This document shows, in pieces, positions 9,414 to 19,000 of a stretch of DNA of 64,000 nt. The DNA is from Sapientia aquatica. Lineage in GTDB: Bacteria; Pseudomonadota; Gammaproteobacteria; Burkholderiales; Burkholderiaceae_D. The first letter of the stretch is position 1, and the number at the start of each line of letters is the position of its first letter. A program made the position numbers and the translations under genes. Location of the stretch: the NCBI RefSeq assembly GCF_004358105.1, contig NZ_SMYL01000002.1:496001-560000 (forward strand), in the 5' to 3' direction. The notes under the pieces were generated by a model, which saw only the letters and a list, made by a program, of their open reading frames with translations, had not been told where the DNA came from and ran no database searches.

Positions 9414-10036
9414 AGTGGTTGAATTCTGTACGGGTTGAATTTGTTGGACTTGCTGCATTGCTAGCGCTGGGTGCTGGTTCGTTGTCGGGTTGTGGCGGTG
9501 GTTCGAGTGCGTTGGGCAATCCGCCGACTGTGGTCAACAGCGGCGTGACCTCGACCCAAAAACTATCGTTCGCCTATTTTCAGCGTTGTATTAATCCGAT
9601 CTTCTTAGAACAAATTCAAAGCGTCCAAGGCGGCAGTTCTATCAATAGCTGCGCCGCATCGGGCTGCCATGCCGATGCCACTGGCGCGGGCGGCGCTTTT
9701 AGGATTGTCCCTGCTGCGGCCACGATTAATCTGGCCGATGCTAGCAATACGCCAGCGTCGATTCGATTAACCGATATGTATAAAAATTTCTATTCGGCGC
9801 AAGGCGAAGTGGTTCTTGGCACGCCATTGCAAAGCCGTTTATTGAATAAGCCTTTATTGCGTGGCATTTTGCACGGTGGCGGATTAATTTTTGCTAACGA
9901 CACGGATCCGCACATTGTATTAATGACCTATTGGATTAATAATCCTGTTCCTATTGGGCAAGATGAATTTAGTACTGCGGCGTACAACATGTTCACGCCA
10001 GCTGACCCAATGCAGGGAACGTGCAACACACAATAA
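9410..10036 (+). CDS. lipoprotein with a C-x4-CH haem-like motif
   Basis: This 208-residue protein has a signal and lipobox (LSGC, Cys28) followed by a Gly/Ser-rich linker. A single CAASGCH at 81-87 has four residues between the cysteines, a spacing seen in some c-type cytochromes but not the standard CxxCH. The start overlaps the previous stop in ATGA, so it is translated with the HzsA-like protein and is probably its partner. I recognise no catalytic domain. If the motif does not bind haem it may bind a metal or form a disulphide. Confidence 0.75.
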   Translation: MKWLNSVRVEFVGLAALLALGAGSLSGCGGGSSALGNPPTVVNSGVTSTQKLSFAYFQRCINPIFLEQIQSVQGGSSINSCAASGCHADATGAGGAFRIVPAAATINLADASNTPASIRLTDMYKNFYSAQGEVVLGTPLQSRLLNKPLLRGILHGGGLIFANDTDPHIVLMTYWINNPVPIGQDEFSTAAYNMFTPADPMQGTCNTQ

Positions 10037-10914
10037 TGGCCAGCACAACAATGACAAAAGACACCTTGATTTTTCGCGTTCTACTTTCTCGCATCTTGCT
10101 CAGCGCTGCAGTGATGCTTACCATCGCACTGCCTGCGCGCCACGCACTGGCCGATGAGCCGGCCAACGAGGCTGCGGTCAACGCCGTAGCCGCTGAGCCA
10201 AGTACCACCGACGATCTAGAAGCGCCCAAAGTTAAGTTAAATGTCGCGGATCGCTTGCAAGTCACCGACCCTTACATCGAATTGCACACCGGCCCGGGAC
10301 GCGGCTTTCCAATATTTTTTGTCGTGCCACGCGGACAGGGCGTTTGGATTGAATTGCGCCATACCGACTGGTTTAAGGTACGCACCGAAGAAGGTAAGGA
10401 AGGCTGGGTAACGCGCGCTCAATTAGAAACAACGCTGCTTGCGTCGGGCGAGAAAACGCCATTCCGTGATGTGTTATTGAATGACTTTTTAAACCGCAAA
10501 GTACAACTCGGCGCGGCCTATGGTGAGTTCAAAAAAGAACCGATGCTCAAAATCTGGACTAGCTACCGTTTTGCTGAAACGCTCAGCGTGGAAGCCACGG
10601 CAGGCCAAGTTCAGGGCGTGTTTTCCGGCACGGAGTTTTGGCACGTTAATCTGATTTCTGAACCTTGGTCCGATCAGCGGATTTCACCGTTTTTTGGCAT
10701 AGGCTTAGGCAAGTTCAAAAACTTCCCCAATCAAAGCCTAGTAGGTGCGATAGCGACCAATTCCAAATTGGCTGATGCGACCTTTGGCGTGCGTTATTAC
10801 ATCACCGACCGCTTTGTGTTGCGCGCCGACTATTCGATTTATACCGCGTTCGTGGCCGATAACCGCTCGTTGGAATACCGCGCGGCGACGGCTGGCTTGT
10901 CGTTTTTCTTCTAA
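10036..10914 (+). CDS. SH3b domain plus outer-membrane beta-barrel fusion protein
   Basis: The 292-residue product has an N-terminal signal (MLTIALPARHALA end near residue 41). A bacterial SH3 domain follows at about 75-135: YIELHTGPGRGFPIF, then GVWIELRHTDWFKVR and GWVTRAQLE. The C-terminal part of about 150 residues has alternating strands, an FFGIGLGKFK strand and a terminal GLSFFF typical of outer-membrane barrels. The ATG overlaps the previous stop as TAATG, which favours coupling over the GTG at 10021. SH3b domains often bind peptides or peptidoglycan, so it may tie the outer membrane to the wall or to the TPR scaffold. This role is inferred. Confidence 0.75.
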   Translation: MASTTMTKDTLIFRVLLSRILLSAAVMLTIALPARHALADEPANEAAVNAVAAEPSTTDDLEAPKVKLNVADRLQVTDPYIELHTGPGRGFPIFFVVPRGQGVWIELRHTDWFKVRTEEGKEGWVTRAQLETTLLASGEKTPFRDVLLNDFLNRKVQLGAAYGEFKKEPMLKIWTSYRFAETLSVEATAGQVQGVFSGTEFWHVNLISEPWSDQRISPFFGIGLGKFKNFPNQSLVGAIATNSKLADATFGVRYYITDRFVLRADYSIYTAFVADNRSLEYRAATAGLSFFF

Positions 10915-10958
10915 CGTATTTTGCAGACCCTCAATTACCTTAATTTGATCGCCCAACC

Positions 10959-11618
10959 ATGAACTTTAAACATCTACGTCACGTTTTGCTCATTTCGGCA
11001 CAGTTATCCGCGCTCTTGGCGCCTTGCCTCGGTTGGGCGGCAGAAGACCCAAAACCGGCGGCTAACGATCAAATCGTGGTGCCAGAAGTAGCGCGCCGCG
11101 ACGTGCAATTGCCGCAGTTTCCGTCTAATGATTTTGATTTCGGCTTGTTTGCTGGAACATATTCAACCCAGAACTTTGGGGCAAAAGCCGTAGCGGGCGT
11201 GCGCGCTGGTTACAACATTACCGAAGATTTTTTTGTGCAAGCAGTATTAGCCGAAACCAAAGTCAGCGATCAAGCATTCCGCCAAATTTTACCGGGCGGG
11301 ATTTTTCCGAAAACCTCCGAAAAACTGCGCTACTACGATTTGGACTTGGGCTACAACGTGTTGCCGGGTGAAATTTTCATCGGCAAAAACCGCGCCTTCC
11401 CATTCACGTTTTATGTTATCGGCGGCGTCGGTAGCACCTCCTTAAATGACCAAAAGCACTCAACCGTTAATTTCGGCTCTGGCATGCGTTTGTTCTTCAA
11501 TGATTATTTCTCGGTGCATGTGGATGCGCGTGACCATATGTTCTCCACTGATTTGCTCGGTCAGCGTCAACGCACGCAAAATTTAGAGTTGACCGTTGGT
11601 TTGCTCGTGTCCTTTTAA
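10959..11618 (+). CDS. outer-membrane beta-barrel domain protein
   Basis: This 219-residue protein has a signal peptide ending near CLGWAAED. An eight-strand-like barrel follows, with aromatic strand ends (FDFGLFAGTYS near 60, FTFYVIGGVGS near 150) and a terminal LTVGLLVSF ending in Phe as expected for outer-membrane insertion. It resembles the barrel domain of the preceding gene and the small OmpA-like barrels found with Myxococcus-type envelope machines. It lies 44 bases after one gene and 14 before the TlpA gene, inside the operon. It probably forms the outer-membrane part of the complex. Confidence 0.75.
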   Translation: MNFKHLRHVLLISAQLSALLAPCLGWAAEDPKPAANDQIVVPEVARRDVQLPQFPSNDFDFGLFAGTYSTQNFGAKAVAGVRAGYNITEDFFVQAVLAETKVSDQAFRQILPGGIFPKTSEKLRYYDLDLGYNVLPGEIFIGKNRAFPFTFYVIGGVGSTSLNDQKHSTVNFGSGMRLFFNDYFSVHVDARDHMFSTDLLGQRQRTQNLELTVGLLVSF

Positions 11619-11632
11619 GTGGTGGCTATTGA

Positions 11633-12130
11633 ATGAAATCCCGTCTCTCTTTGTTATGCCTGTTTTTGGCTGCATTAAGTTTTAATCACGCTGCGCTAGC
11701 GGCAGTGGCCCCCAATACGTCAGCGCCTGATTTCACCCTGCGCACGGTAGGTGGTCCGAATCTGCGCTTGCAAGAACAACGCGGTCAAGTCGTGTTGATT
11801 AATTTCTGGGCAACCTGGTGCGGCCCTTGCCAGCAAGAGATGCCGAAATTGAACGCGCTGTACGAAAAATATCACGCTGCTGGTTTTGTACTCTTGGGCG
11901 TGAACGTGGATGACGACGCCAAAAAAGCCGCTTCGGTCGCGCAAAAGTTGGGCATTAAATTCCCTGTGCTGTTGGACACCGATAAAGCAATTAGCCATTT
12001 GTACGATTTATCGACCATGCCATCGACCGTCATCATCGATCGCGATGGTCGCGTGCATTATGTGCACAAAGGTTATTTGGCGGGCTACGAAGACACTTAC
12101 GATAAACAAATTCGGGAACTACTCAAATGA
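11633..12130 (+). CDS. TlpA/ResA-like periplasmic thioredoxin
   Basis: The product has 165 residues with a signal peptide (about 1-23) and a thioredoxin fold of the AhpC/TSA-TlpA group. NFWATWCGPCQQEMP carries the CGPC redox pair near residue 60, and the cis-proline loop is TMPSTVIIDRDG near 133. Such proteins reduce disulphides in the periplasm, for instance in apocytochromes before haem attachment. It could serve the haem proteins of this operon, or the cysteines of DUF4266. It overlaps the DUF4266 gene by ATGA. Confidence 0.88.
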   Translation: MKSRLSLLCLFLAALSFNHAALAAVAPNTSAPDFTLRTVGGPNLRLQEQRGQVVLINFWATWCGPCQQEMPKLNALYEKYHAAGFVLLGVNVDDDAKKAASVAQKLGIKFPVLLDTDKAISHLYDLSTMPSTVIIDRDGRVHYVHKGYLAGYEDTYDKQIRELLK

Positions 12131-12354
12131 CAAAGCGCTGCGCTGTGCTTGCTAGTCTGTTGTGTGTCTTGTGCTTACAAGGTTGCACGATTACCCCGTG
12201 GGTCAAACCGTATGAACGCGAAAGCTTGGCGGACCCCATCATGCAATTTTCTCGCGACCCTTTATCGAGCAAGCATTTTGAGCATGTACACGATGTGCGC
12301 GAAGCTGCCCGTGGCGCAACTGGCGTAGAAGGAGGCGGCTGTGGCTGTAATTAA
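12127..12354 (+). CDS. DUF4266 small lipoprotein
   Basis: This 75-residue protein has a lipobox (CLQGC, Cys20), a WVKPYERESLADP segment and a C-terminal tail with GGGCGCN, the hallmark of DUF4266. Function is not established. The tail contains R62-G-A-T65, loosely like the (S/T)GA(S/T) core that ApbE flavinylates; the family's usual acidic residue two or three positions upstream is absent. It is sandwiched between TlpA (ATGA overlap) and DUF3570 (14-base overlap), and this trio with apbE recurs as a set in other bacteria to my knowledge. Confidence 0.85.
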   Translation: MTKRCAVLASLLCVLCLQGCTITPWVKPYERESLADPIMQFSRDPLSSKHFEHVHDVREAARGATGVEGGGCGCN

Positions 12355-13513
12355 TCTGCAACGTCAATCCAAGCAAACCAGCGCTGCTAAGTTCGATCAG
12401 ACGCAGGCCAGCGAGCGCCCCACAGCATGGCGTTTGTTATGGCGCTTGGCGACATTGTTAGGCGGTGTGTTTGCGTTCGAACATGCGCAAGCCACCGATG
12501 TGCCAGAAGATTCTGCCGAAGCGATGTACCACTATTACGACGGCGGCGGTGTAATCGCCTCCGGCCCCGCATTATTAGTGCGTAAAAAAGTGAACGACAC
12601 GCTGTCTTTGTCTGCCGGTTATTACGTCGATTCGGTCAGTAATGCTTCCATCGACGTGGTGACCACTGCCAGTAAATTTAAGGAAGTGCGGCAAGAATAT
12701 AGTTTCGGCACCGATTACGTGTACCGCGATTCCAAGCTGTCTTTTTCCGCCGCGACCAGCCGCGAGCCAGATTACACGGCCAATAGTTTTGGCTTAGACA
12801 TCGCGCAGGAAACCTTTGGCGGGATGACTACTGTTAATGTCGGTTTCACACGCGGTGAAGATAAAGTGCTTAAGCATAAAGACCCGACGTTCTCCGATTA
12901 TGCCCAGCATTGGATGTACCGCTTTGGCGTGGCGCAGATTTTGACGCCGCATTGGATTATGAGCGTCAATGGCGAAATCGTGGCCGATGATGGATACCTC
13001 AGCAGCCCCTATCGTGTTGCCCGCGTGTTTGGCGCAGCGGTACCCGAAAACGATCCACGCACGCGTTCATCGCGCGCGGTTGATTTCAAAGTCATCGGTG
13101 ACTTGGGTTCGCGCGACGCTGTGCATGCCGAATACCGCTACTTCTGGGATAACTGGGCAATCAAGGCCAACACCATGGAGTTTGGCTACAGCCGCTATTT
13201 TGGCGAAAACTGGTTAGCCGATACCTCGGTGCGTTATTACCGTCAAACCAAAGCGTTGTTCTACAGCGATAACGCCCAATCCGACACGTTGTACATTTCG
13301 CGCAATCGTCAGTTAAGTCAATTTCATGACGCCGATCTGGGCGGTCGAGTGACATATTCGCTGGGCAAAGTGAGTGGCGATTTTGATGTGAAGTTAAACG
13401 CCTCGGTGCACTACACCAAGTTTAATTTCGACGACTTTACCGATATCCGCACTGGCAAGCTGTACACCTACGGCGCTAGTTCAGTTCAACTTTATGCTTC
13501 AGCCACTTTTTAA
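12341..13513 (+). CDS. DUF3570 beta-barrel protein
   Basis: The 390-residue product has a rather long N-terminal leader (hydrophobic core near 31-46, ending EHAQA). Many amphipathic strands follow, consistent with a 12-16 strand outer-membrane barrel ending in YASATF. The start is GTG at 12341 with GGAGG five bases upstream, overlapping DUF4266 by 14 bases. DUF3570 proteins are uncharacterised. The tight coupling suggests DUF4266 is its lipoprotein partner and that together they form an outer-membrane redox or transport unit. Confidence 0.83.
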   Translation: MAVINLQRQSKQTSAAKFDQTQASERPTAWRLLWRLATLLGGVFAFEHAQATDVPEDSAEAMYHYYDGGGVIASGPALLVRKKVNDTLSLSAGYYVDSVSNASIDVVTTASKFKEVRQEYSFGTDYVYRDSKLSFSAATSREPDYTANSFGLDIAQETFGGMTTVNVGFTRGEDKVLKHKDPTFSDYAQHWMYRFGVAQILTPHWIMSVNGEIVADDGYLSSPYRVARVFGAAVPENDPRTRSSRAVDFKVIGDLGSRDAVHAEYRYFWDNWAIKANTMEFGYSRYFGENWLADTSVRYYRQTKALFYSDNAQSDTLYISRNRQLSQFHDADLGGRVTYSLGKVSGDFDVKLNASVHYTKFNFDDFTDIRTGKLYTYGASSVQLYASATF

Positions 13514-13524
13514 CGAGTCAAACC

Positions 13525-14109
13525 ATGATGATTAATTTCCGTTCCTTGACAATTGGCCTGATGCTGGGCGGTTTAGTGGCAATCAATTGCGCGGCGCAAG
13601 AAGCGCCTGCGGCCTCCGTCCCTGCTGCTCCTGAGAGCGCACCCGCCGCTGAACCCGCTACGCCGCAAGCGTTAGATTCTCGCGTCCAAGGCATCAAAAG
13701 CGATGTGATCAAACTTAACCGTGATTTATTGGTGTTGGAAGAAGAATTACTATTCCCAGCGAATACTCAAGTCGCCGTATTTGTGTCGATGGATGTGGGC
13801 AAAATGTTTGACTTGGATTCAGTCCAAATCAAAATCGACGATAAATTAATTTCAAACTATTTGTACACGCCATCCGAAGTTAATGCCTTGCATCGTGGCG
13901 GTGTGCAGCGTTTGTACTTAGGTAATTTGCGTGCTGGCGAACATGAAATCGTCGCGTTTTTTACTGGCGGTGGCCCACATAATCGCGATTACAAACGCGG
14001 CACCACGGTTAAATTCACCAAAGATACGCAAGCAAAATATATCGAGCTGCGTATCCTCGATTCCTCGGCCAAGCTGCAACCTGAATTCGACGTAAAAATC
14101 TGGGAGTGA
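13525..14109 (+). CDS. exported coiled-coil protein of unknown function
   Basis: This 194-residue protein has a signal peptide (about 1-25), an Ala/Pro-rich linker and a coiled-coil-like helix near 51-73 (LDSRVQGIKSDVIKLNRDLL). A beta-rich domain with YLGNLRAGEHEIVAFFTG near 132 follows. I do not recognise a named family. The gene starts 12 bases after DUF3570 and ends 6 bases before the first TPR gene, so it is an integral member of the operon. The coiled coil suggests an assembly role in the periplasm. Confidence 0.7.
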   Translation: MMINFRSLTIGLMLGGLVAINCAAQEAPAASVPAAPESAPAAEPATPQALDSRVQGIKSDVIKLNRDLLVLEEELLFPANTQVAVFVSMDVGKMFDLDSVQIKIDDKLISNYLYTPSEVNALHRGGVQRLYLGNLRAGEHEIVAFFTGGGPHNRDYKRGTTVKFTKDTQAKYIELRILDSSAKLQPEFDVKIWE

Positions 14110-14115
14110 TAGGCA

Positions 14116-16086
14116 ATGTCTCTGTCACTTAATTGCCAGTTTCGAGCGCGCCGTAAGTGGGTAGCGATTGCTGCGGCGTTGTGCTGTGCAGCCTCGATCT
14201 CGACATCGTCCTGCATCGCTGCGCCGTTAGCTGTCGAGCCATCCACAGCAGATCAACAGCATCCTAATCACGATATTAAAGACCCGCATTACGGCGACGT
14301 GTTGTTCCAGTTTTTTCAGGATCATTACTTTGGCTCGTTGACTAGCCTAATGGTCTCGCAGCATTTTGAGCGCGTCTCGCATCATTCCGAAGAAGCTGAA
14401 ATCCTGCGTGGCGGCATCATGTTGTCCTACGGTTTATTGGACGAAGCCGCCGATATTTTTACCCGCTTAATCGACATGGGCGCAACGCCAGCAACGCGGG
14501 ATCGTGCTTGGTTTTATTTGGCCAAGATACGCTATCAACGCGGCTATTTTGTGGAAGCAGAACGTGCGATCGCTCAGATTGGCAATGCGCTTCCGCCCGA
14601 ATTAATCGAAGAGCGTGGCCTGCTGCAAGCCAATCTGCTGATGGCACGCAAAGATTATTCCGATGCAGTCAAAGTGCTAAACGCGCTGAATTTAAACAAA
14701 TCCGACGATTTAAACGATCGCTACGGTTTATATAACTTAGGCATCGCCTTAATTAAATCGGGCCAAATCAAACAAGGTAGTGACATCCTCGATAAATTTG
14801 GTGTGCTACCCGCGCCGGACGAGGAATACCGCGCTCTGCGCGATAAAGCCAATTTGGCCTTGGGGTTTGCTGCGATCAGCGATAAAAAGCCGGTGGAAGC
14901 GCGTAACTATTTCGAGCGCATACGCCTAAAAAGTCCAGAAGCCAATAAAGCCCTGCTCGGTTTAGGTTGGTCAGCGATTGCGCAAAAAAATCCAACATTA
15001 GCGCTCGTGCCTTGGACTGAACTGACTAAACGCAATCTCAACGATATCGCTGTGCTGGAAGCTAAAATCGCCGTGCCTTACGCCTACGCTGAACTCGGCG
15101 CATATGGACAATCGACGGAGTTATATAACCAAGCGATTGCCGATTTCAATACCGAAGATCACGATTTAAACGAATCGATCTCGGCCATTAACAGCGGCAA
15201 ATTAGTCGAAGCCTTAATCAGCACCAATCCAGGCGAAGAAATCGGCTGGTTCTGGACGATACGCAAGATTCCTAGTATTCCTGCCATGCCGCACGCCGCG
15301 CATTTGGATTACGTCTTGGCGCAACATGAGTTTCAAGAAGCGTTTAAAAACTACCGCGACTTGCGTTATCTGAGCCTTAACTTGCAAGAATGGCGCGAGA
15401 AGTTGGCGGTATTTGACGATATGCTCGCCAATCGCCGTAAAGCGTTTAGTGAGCGTTTGCCCAAGGTGATGGAGCAATCGAACGAACTGGGCTTAACAGC
15501 CTTGCGCGCCAAGATTGAGCAAGAGCAAACTAACATTAATAACGGTGAAAAAGCCGCTAACGGCATCGCTTTCGCTGACAGCAAACAACAAGATTTATTA
15601 ATGCGTCTAAACCGAGTGCAAAGTATTTTGCAAGCCTACCCCGACGAGCCCGAATTTGCCGCAGCGCGCGAACGGGTGCGTTTGGCCCAAGGTAGCTTGA
15701 TCTGGCAACTCAACGACGGTTATGCAACCCGCGTTTGGGAAGCGAAAAAAGACATCGCCGTACTGCAAGAACAACTCAAGCAAGCCCAAGCAGTGCAAGA
15801 CGCTTTACTACAAGCCCAGCACGACGAACCGGCACGCTTTGACGCGTTGGAGGCGCGGATTAAACAGAACGCCCAAACCTTGGATAGCATGATTCCACGC
15901 ATCGCTGCTCTGACCAAACAACAGCAGTCAATGGTGCAACAGATCGCCACCGATGCGCTCAAACATCAACAACAGCGTTTAGCTCAGTACGCCACGCAAG
16001 CGCGTTTTGCGGTAGCGCAGTTATATGACCGAGGAACAGAAAATAATAAATCGAAAGCGGAGGCAGACCATGCGACCACTCCGTAA
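14116..16086 (+). CDS. large periplasmic TPR protein
   Basis: The protein has 656 residues: an N-terminal signal (AIAAALCCAASIST core), then helical TPR-like repeats over about 60-350 (ADIFTRLIDMGATP, AWFYLAKIRYQRGYF, LNDRYGLYNLGIALIKSG). The C-terminal 250 residues are Gln/Ala-rich and strongly helical, probably coiled coil. There is no enzyme motif, so it is probably a scaffold. TPR proteins of this size accompany ExbB/ExbD motors in the Myxococcus Glt apparatus, which is the closest parallel I know. It overlaps the next gene by 17 bases. Confidence 0.75.
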   Translation: MSLSLNCQFRARRKWVAIAAALCCAASISTSSCIAAPLAVEPSTADQQHPNHDIKDPHYGDVLFQFFQDHYFGSLTSLMVSQHFERVSHHSEEAEILRGGIMLSYGLLDEAADIFTRLIDMGATPATRDRAWFYLAKIRYQRGYFVEAERAIAQIGNALPPELIEERGLLQANLLMARKDYSDAVKVLNALNLNKSDDLNDRYGLYNLGIALIKSGQIKQGSDILDKFGVLPAPDEEYRALRDKANLALGFAAISDKKPVEARNYFERIRLKSPEANKALLGLGWSAIAQKNPTLALVPWTELTKRNLNDIAVLEAKIAVPYAYAELGAYGQSTELYNQAIADFNTEDHDLNESISAINSGKLVEALISTNPGEEIGWFWTIRKIPSIPAMPHAAHLDYVLAQHEFQEAFKNYRDLRYLSLNLQEWREKLAVFDDMLANRRKAFSERLPKVMEQSNELGLTALRAKIEQEQTNINNGEKAANGIAFADSKQQDLLMRLNRVQSILQAYPDEPEFAAARERVRLAQGSLIWQLNDGYATRVWEAKKDIAVLQEQLKQAQAVQDALLQAQHDEPARFDALEARIKQNAQTLDSMIPRIAALTKQQQSMVQQIATDALKHQQQRLAQYATQARFAVAQLYDRGTENNKSKAEADHATTP

Positions 16087-19000
16087 CATATCGCTCTTAA
16101 CACTGTGTTTGCTCAGCGCTTGCAGCACCAAGCTTCGCCCCGGTCAAACACCCGATACCGAACCAACAATTAAAACGCTGGCTAGTCGTACCATCGTGGT
16201 CAACAAAGACCAAGGTGTAGTGACTAGCGAAGCGCAAGCGATTAAAGCCTATCGTAGTTTCTTAGACACCGCTCCCCAAGCACCGCAACGCGCCGAAGCC
16301 ATGCGCCGCATCGGAGATTTGGAAATGGATAGATTGGAGAGCGCTCAAACGCAAGGCGACCCAGATTTTAGCGCCGCGATTACGAGCTATAAGGAATTTT
16401 TAGCGGCTTATCCTAACGACCCGACCAACGACCGCGTGCTGTATCAATTAGCCCGCGCGCAAGAACAAAGCGGTGATGTGGATGCAGCGTTAGCGACTTT
16501 AAATCGTTTGGTTGCGAACTACCCCAAAACGACGTACAGCGACGAAGCGCAATTCCGTTTAGGCGAAATGTTGTTCGCTACTCGAAATTACCCAAAGGCC
16601 GAAAAAGCCTACAGCATCGTATTGGCGTCCGGTAAATCAGGCCGTTATTACGACCGCGCGTTATACATGCGCGGTTGGTCGCAGTTTAAGCAAGGCCAAT
16701 TGGACGAAGCGGTGCAATCGTTTTTCGGTGTGCTTGACATTAAAGTCGCTGGTCGCAAAGGCGATGGCGCGCTGGATAGCATCGAAGGCTTAACCCGCGC
16801 TGATCGTGAATTGGTGGAAGATACTTTCCGCGTGATTAGCTTAAGCCTGTCAAACATGCAGGGCGCAGAATCGATTGCCACCTACATCAATTCGCCAGAG
16901 CGCCAAAGCTACGAATGGCGCGTGTACGAACAATTGGGCGAGCTGTACTTGAAACAAGAACGGGTAAAAGACGCCGCCGATACGTTTAGCCTATTCGTGC
17001 GCCAAAAGCCGCTCGATGCGCAAGCTCCGATTTTGCAAGCGCGCGTGATTGAAATGTATGAACGCAATGGCTTTGCCAATTTAGGTTTGCAAGCCAAGAA
17101 ACAATATGTGGTCAATTACGGCCGCGCCAGCGAATTCCGCGCCGCCAATTCCGAAGGCTGGGAAAAAGCGCAACCGCTAGTCAAAACCAACGTCGCCGAT
17201 CTCGCCACGTTCTACCACGCTAGCGCGCAAAAGAGTAAAAGTCCTGCCGACTACCAAGAAGCGATTCATTGGTATCGCGATTATTTGGAATCCTTCCCAA
17301 CCGATGCGGCAGCGTCGAAGAATAACTTCTTGCTAGCCGAATTATTGTTCGAGACCGAGCAGTACGAGCAAGCCAGCAAAGAATACGAAAAAACCGCCTA
17401 CGGTTACGACACCTTCGCCCAAAGCGCGGATGCTGGTTACGCCGCCTTGCTGAGTTACGCCAACCAGCAAAAGAAAGCACCAGAAGCCGATGTCCCAGCA
17501 TTGCAGCGTAAAACGGTAGAGAGCGAATTACGCTTTGCGAAAAACTTCGACAACGATTCACGCGCGATGCCAGTATTAGCCGACGCCGCCGATAAGTTGT
17601 ACACCTTAAAAGATGCAGCGCAAGCGACTGCGGTGGCGCAAATGATTTTAGATCATCAGCCCGCTGCACCCAATGAGCAACGGCGCGTGGCATGGACGAT
17701 TTTGGCTTACACCGAATTTGAACAAGGCGACTTTGCCCATTCAGAAAAAGCGTTTGGCGAAGTATTAGCCTTAACCGCCGCCAGCAAAGAAAACACCGCG
17801 ACGCGTTCTGAGTTAACCGAGCGTCAAGCGGCCGCCATTTATAAGCAAGGTGAGCAAGCGCGCAAAGAAGATCATCTGGCCGAGGCGATTAAAGCGTTTG
17901 AGCGCGTCATCGACGTCGCGCCGAATTCATCGGTGCGTCCAACAGCGCAGTACGATGCGGCTGCCGGGATGATCGCGTTAAAGCAATGGGATAGCGCTGC
18001 GGCGAGTTTGGAAGATTTCAGAAAGCGTTTCCCAACGAATCCCTTGCAAGCGGATGTGGGTAACAAGCTCGCCGCGGTTTATTTAGAAAAAGGGCAATTG
18101 GATAGCGCAGCAGCCGAGTTAGAAAAAATTGCTGCCACCAGCAAAGACAACAAAACCGCCAGTGACGCTTATTGGCAAGCAGCGGGTTTGTATGAGAAAG
18201 CCGGAGCACGCGCGCCAGCCGAAAAAGCCTACGAACGTTTCTTAAATCTGAACCGCTCCGACTTGCTTTTATCCTTGGAAGCCCGGGCCAAGTTAGCCAA
18301 TTTAGCCAAGCAGGATAACAACACCAACCGCTACTTAGCGCAGATGCGCGAAATCTATCAAACCGATCAACTCGGCGGTGCAGCGCGTACCGATCGCACT
18401 CGTTATTTAGGCGCGGTGGCGGCCTTAGCCTTGGCCGAACCAGTGGCCGATGCATTCCGCAAAATTCCCTTGGTCGAGCCGCTCAAAAAACAGCTCAAGC
18501 TGAAAAAGGCCAAGATGGAAGAAGCCTTAAAAGCGTATTCTGTTGCGACCGATTTTGGCGTGGCAGAAATTAGTACCGAGGCTACTTTCCAGATTGCGAC
18601 GATTTATCGCGATTTTGGTAAATCCTTGTTGGATTCTGAGCGTCCGGCGAAATTATCCAAGCTAGAGCGCGAGCAATACAACGTGCTGCTGGAGGAACAG
18701 GCTTTCCCGTTTGAAGAAAAAGCGATTGAAATCCATACCGTCAATGCCGAGCGCAGCGCCGCAGGAATTTACGATCAGTGGGTGAAGAAAAGCTTTGACG
18801 CCTTGCGCGGCTTGCAGCCGATTCGTTACGGCAAAACCGAACGTAGCGACGTGAACGCGGAGGCGGTTAAAACGCCCGCCAGCGATCAAGCGGCGGCGCT
18901 CAATGTGCAAGGCATCGCGTATCGTCAAACAGGCGACTTTAAACAAGCTGCCAAAGCCTATGAAGATGCCTTAGCGTTGGATGCCAACTGCGCCAATGCC

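Noticed and set aside
17220-17693. Minus-strand frame of 157 codons inside the TPR lipoprotein gene
   Set aside because: Arg/Ser-rich shadow of a repeat-containing gene.
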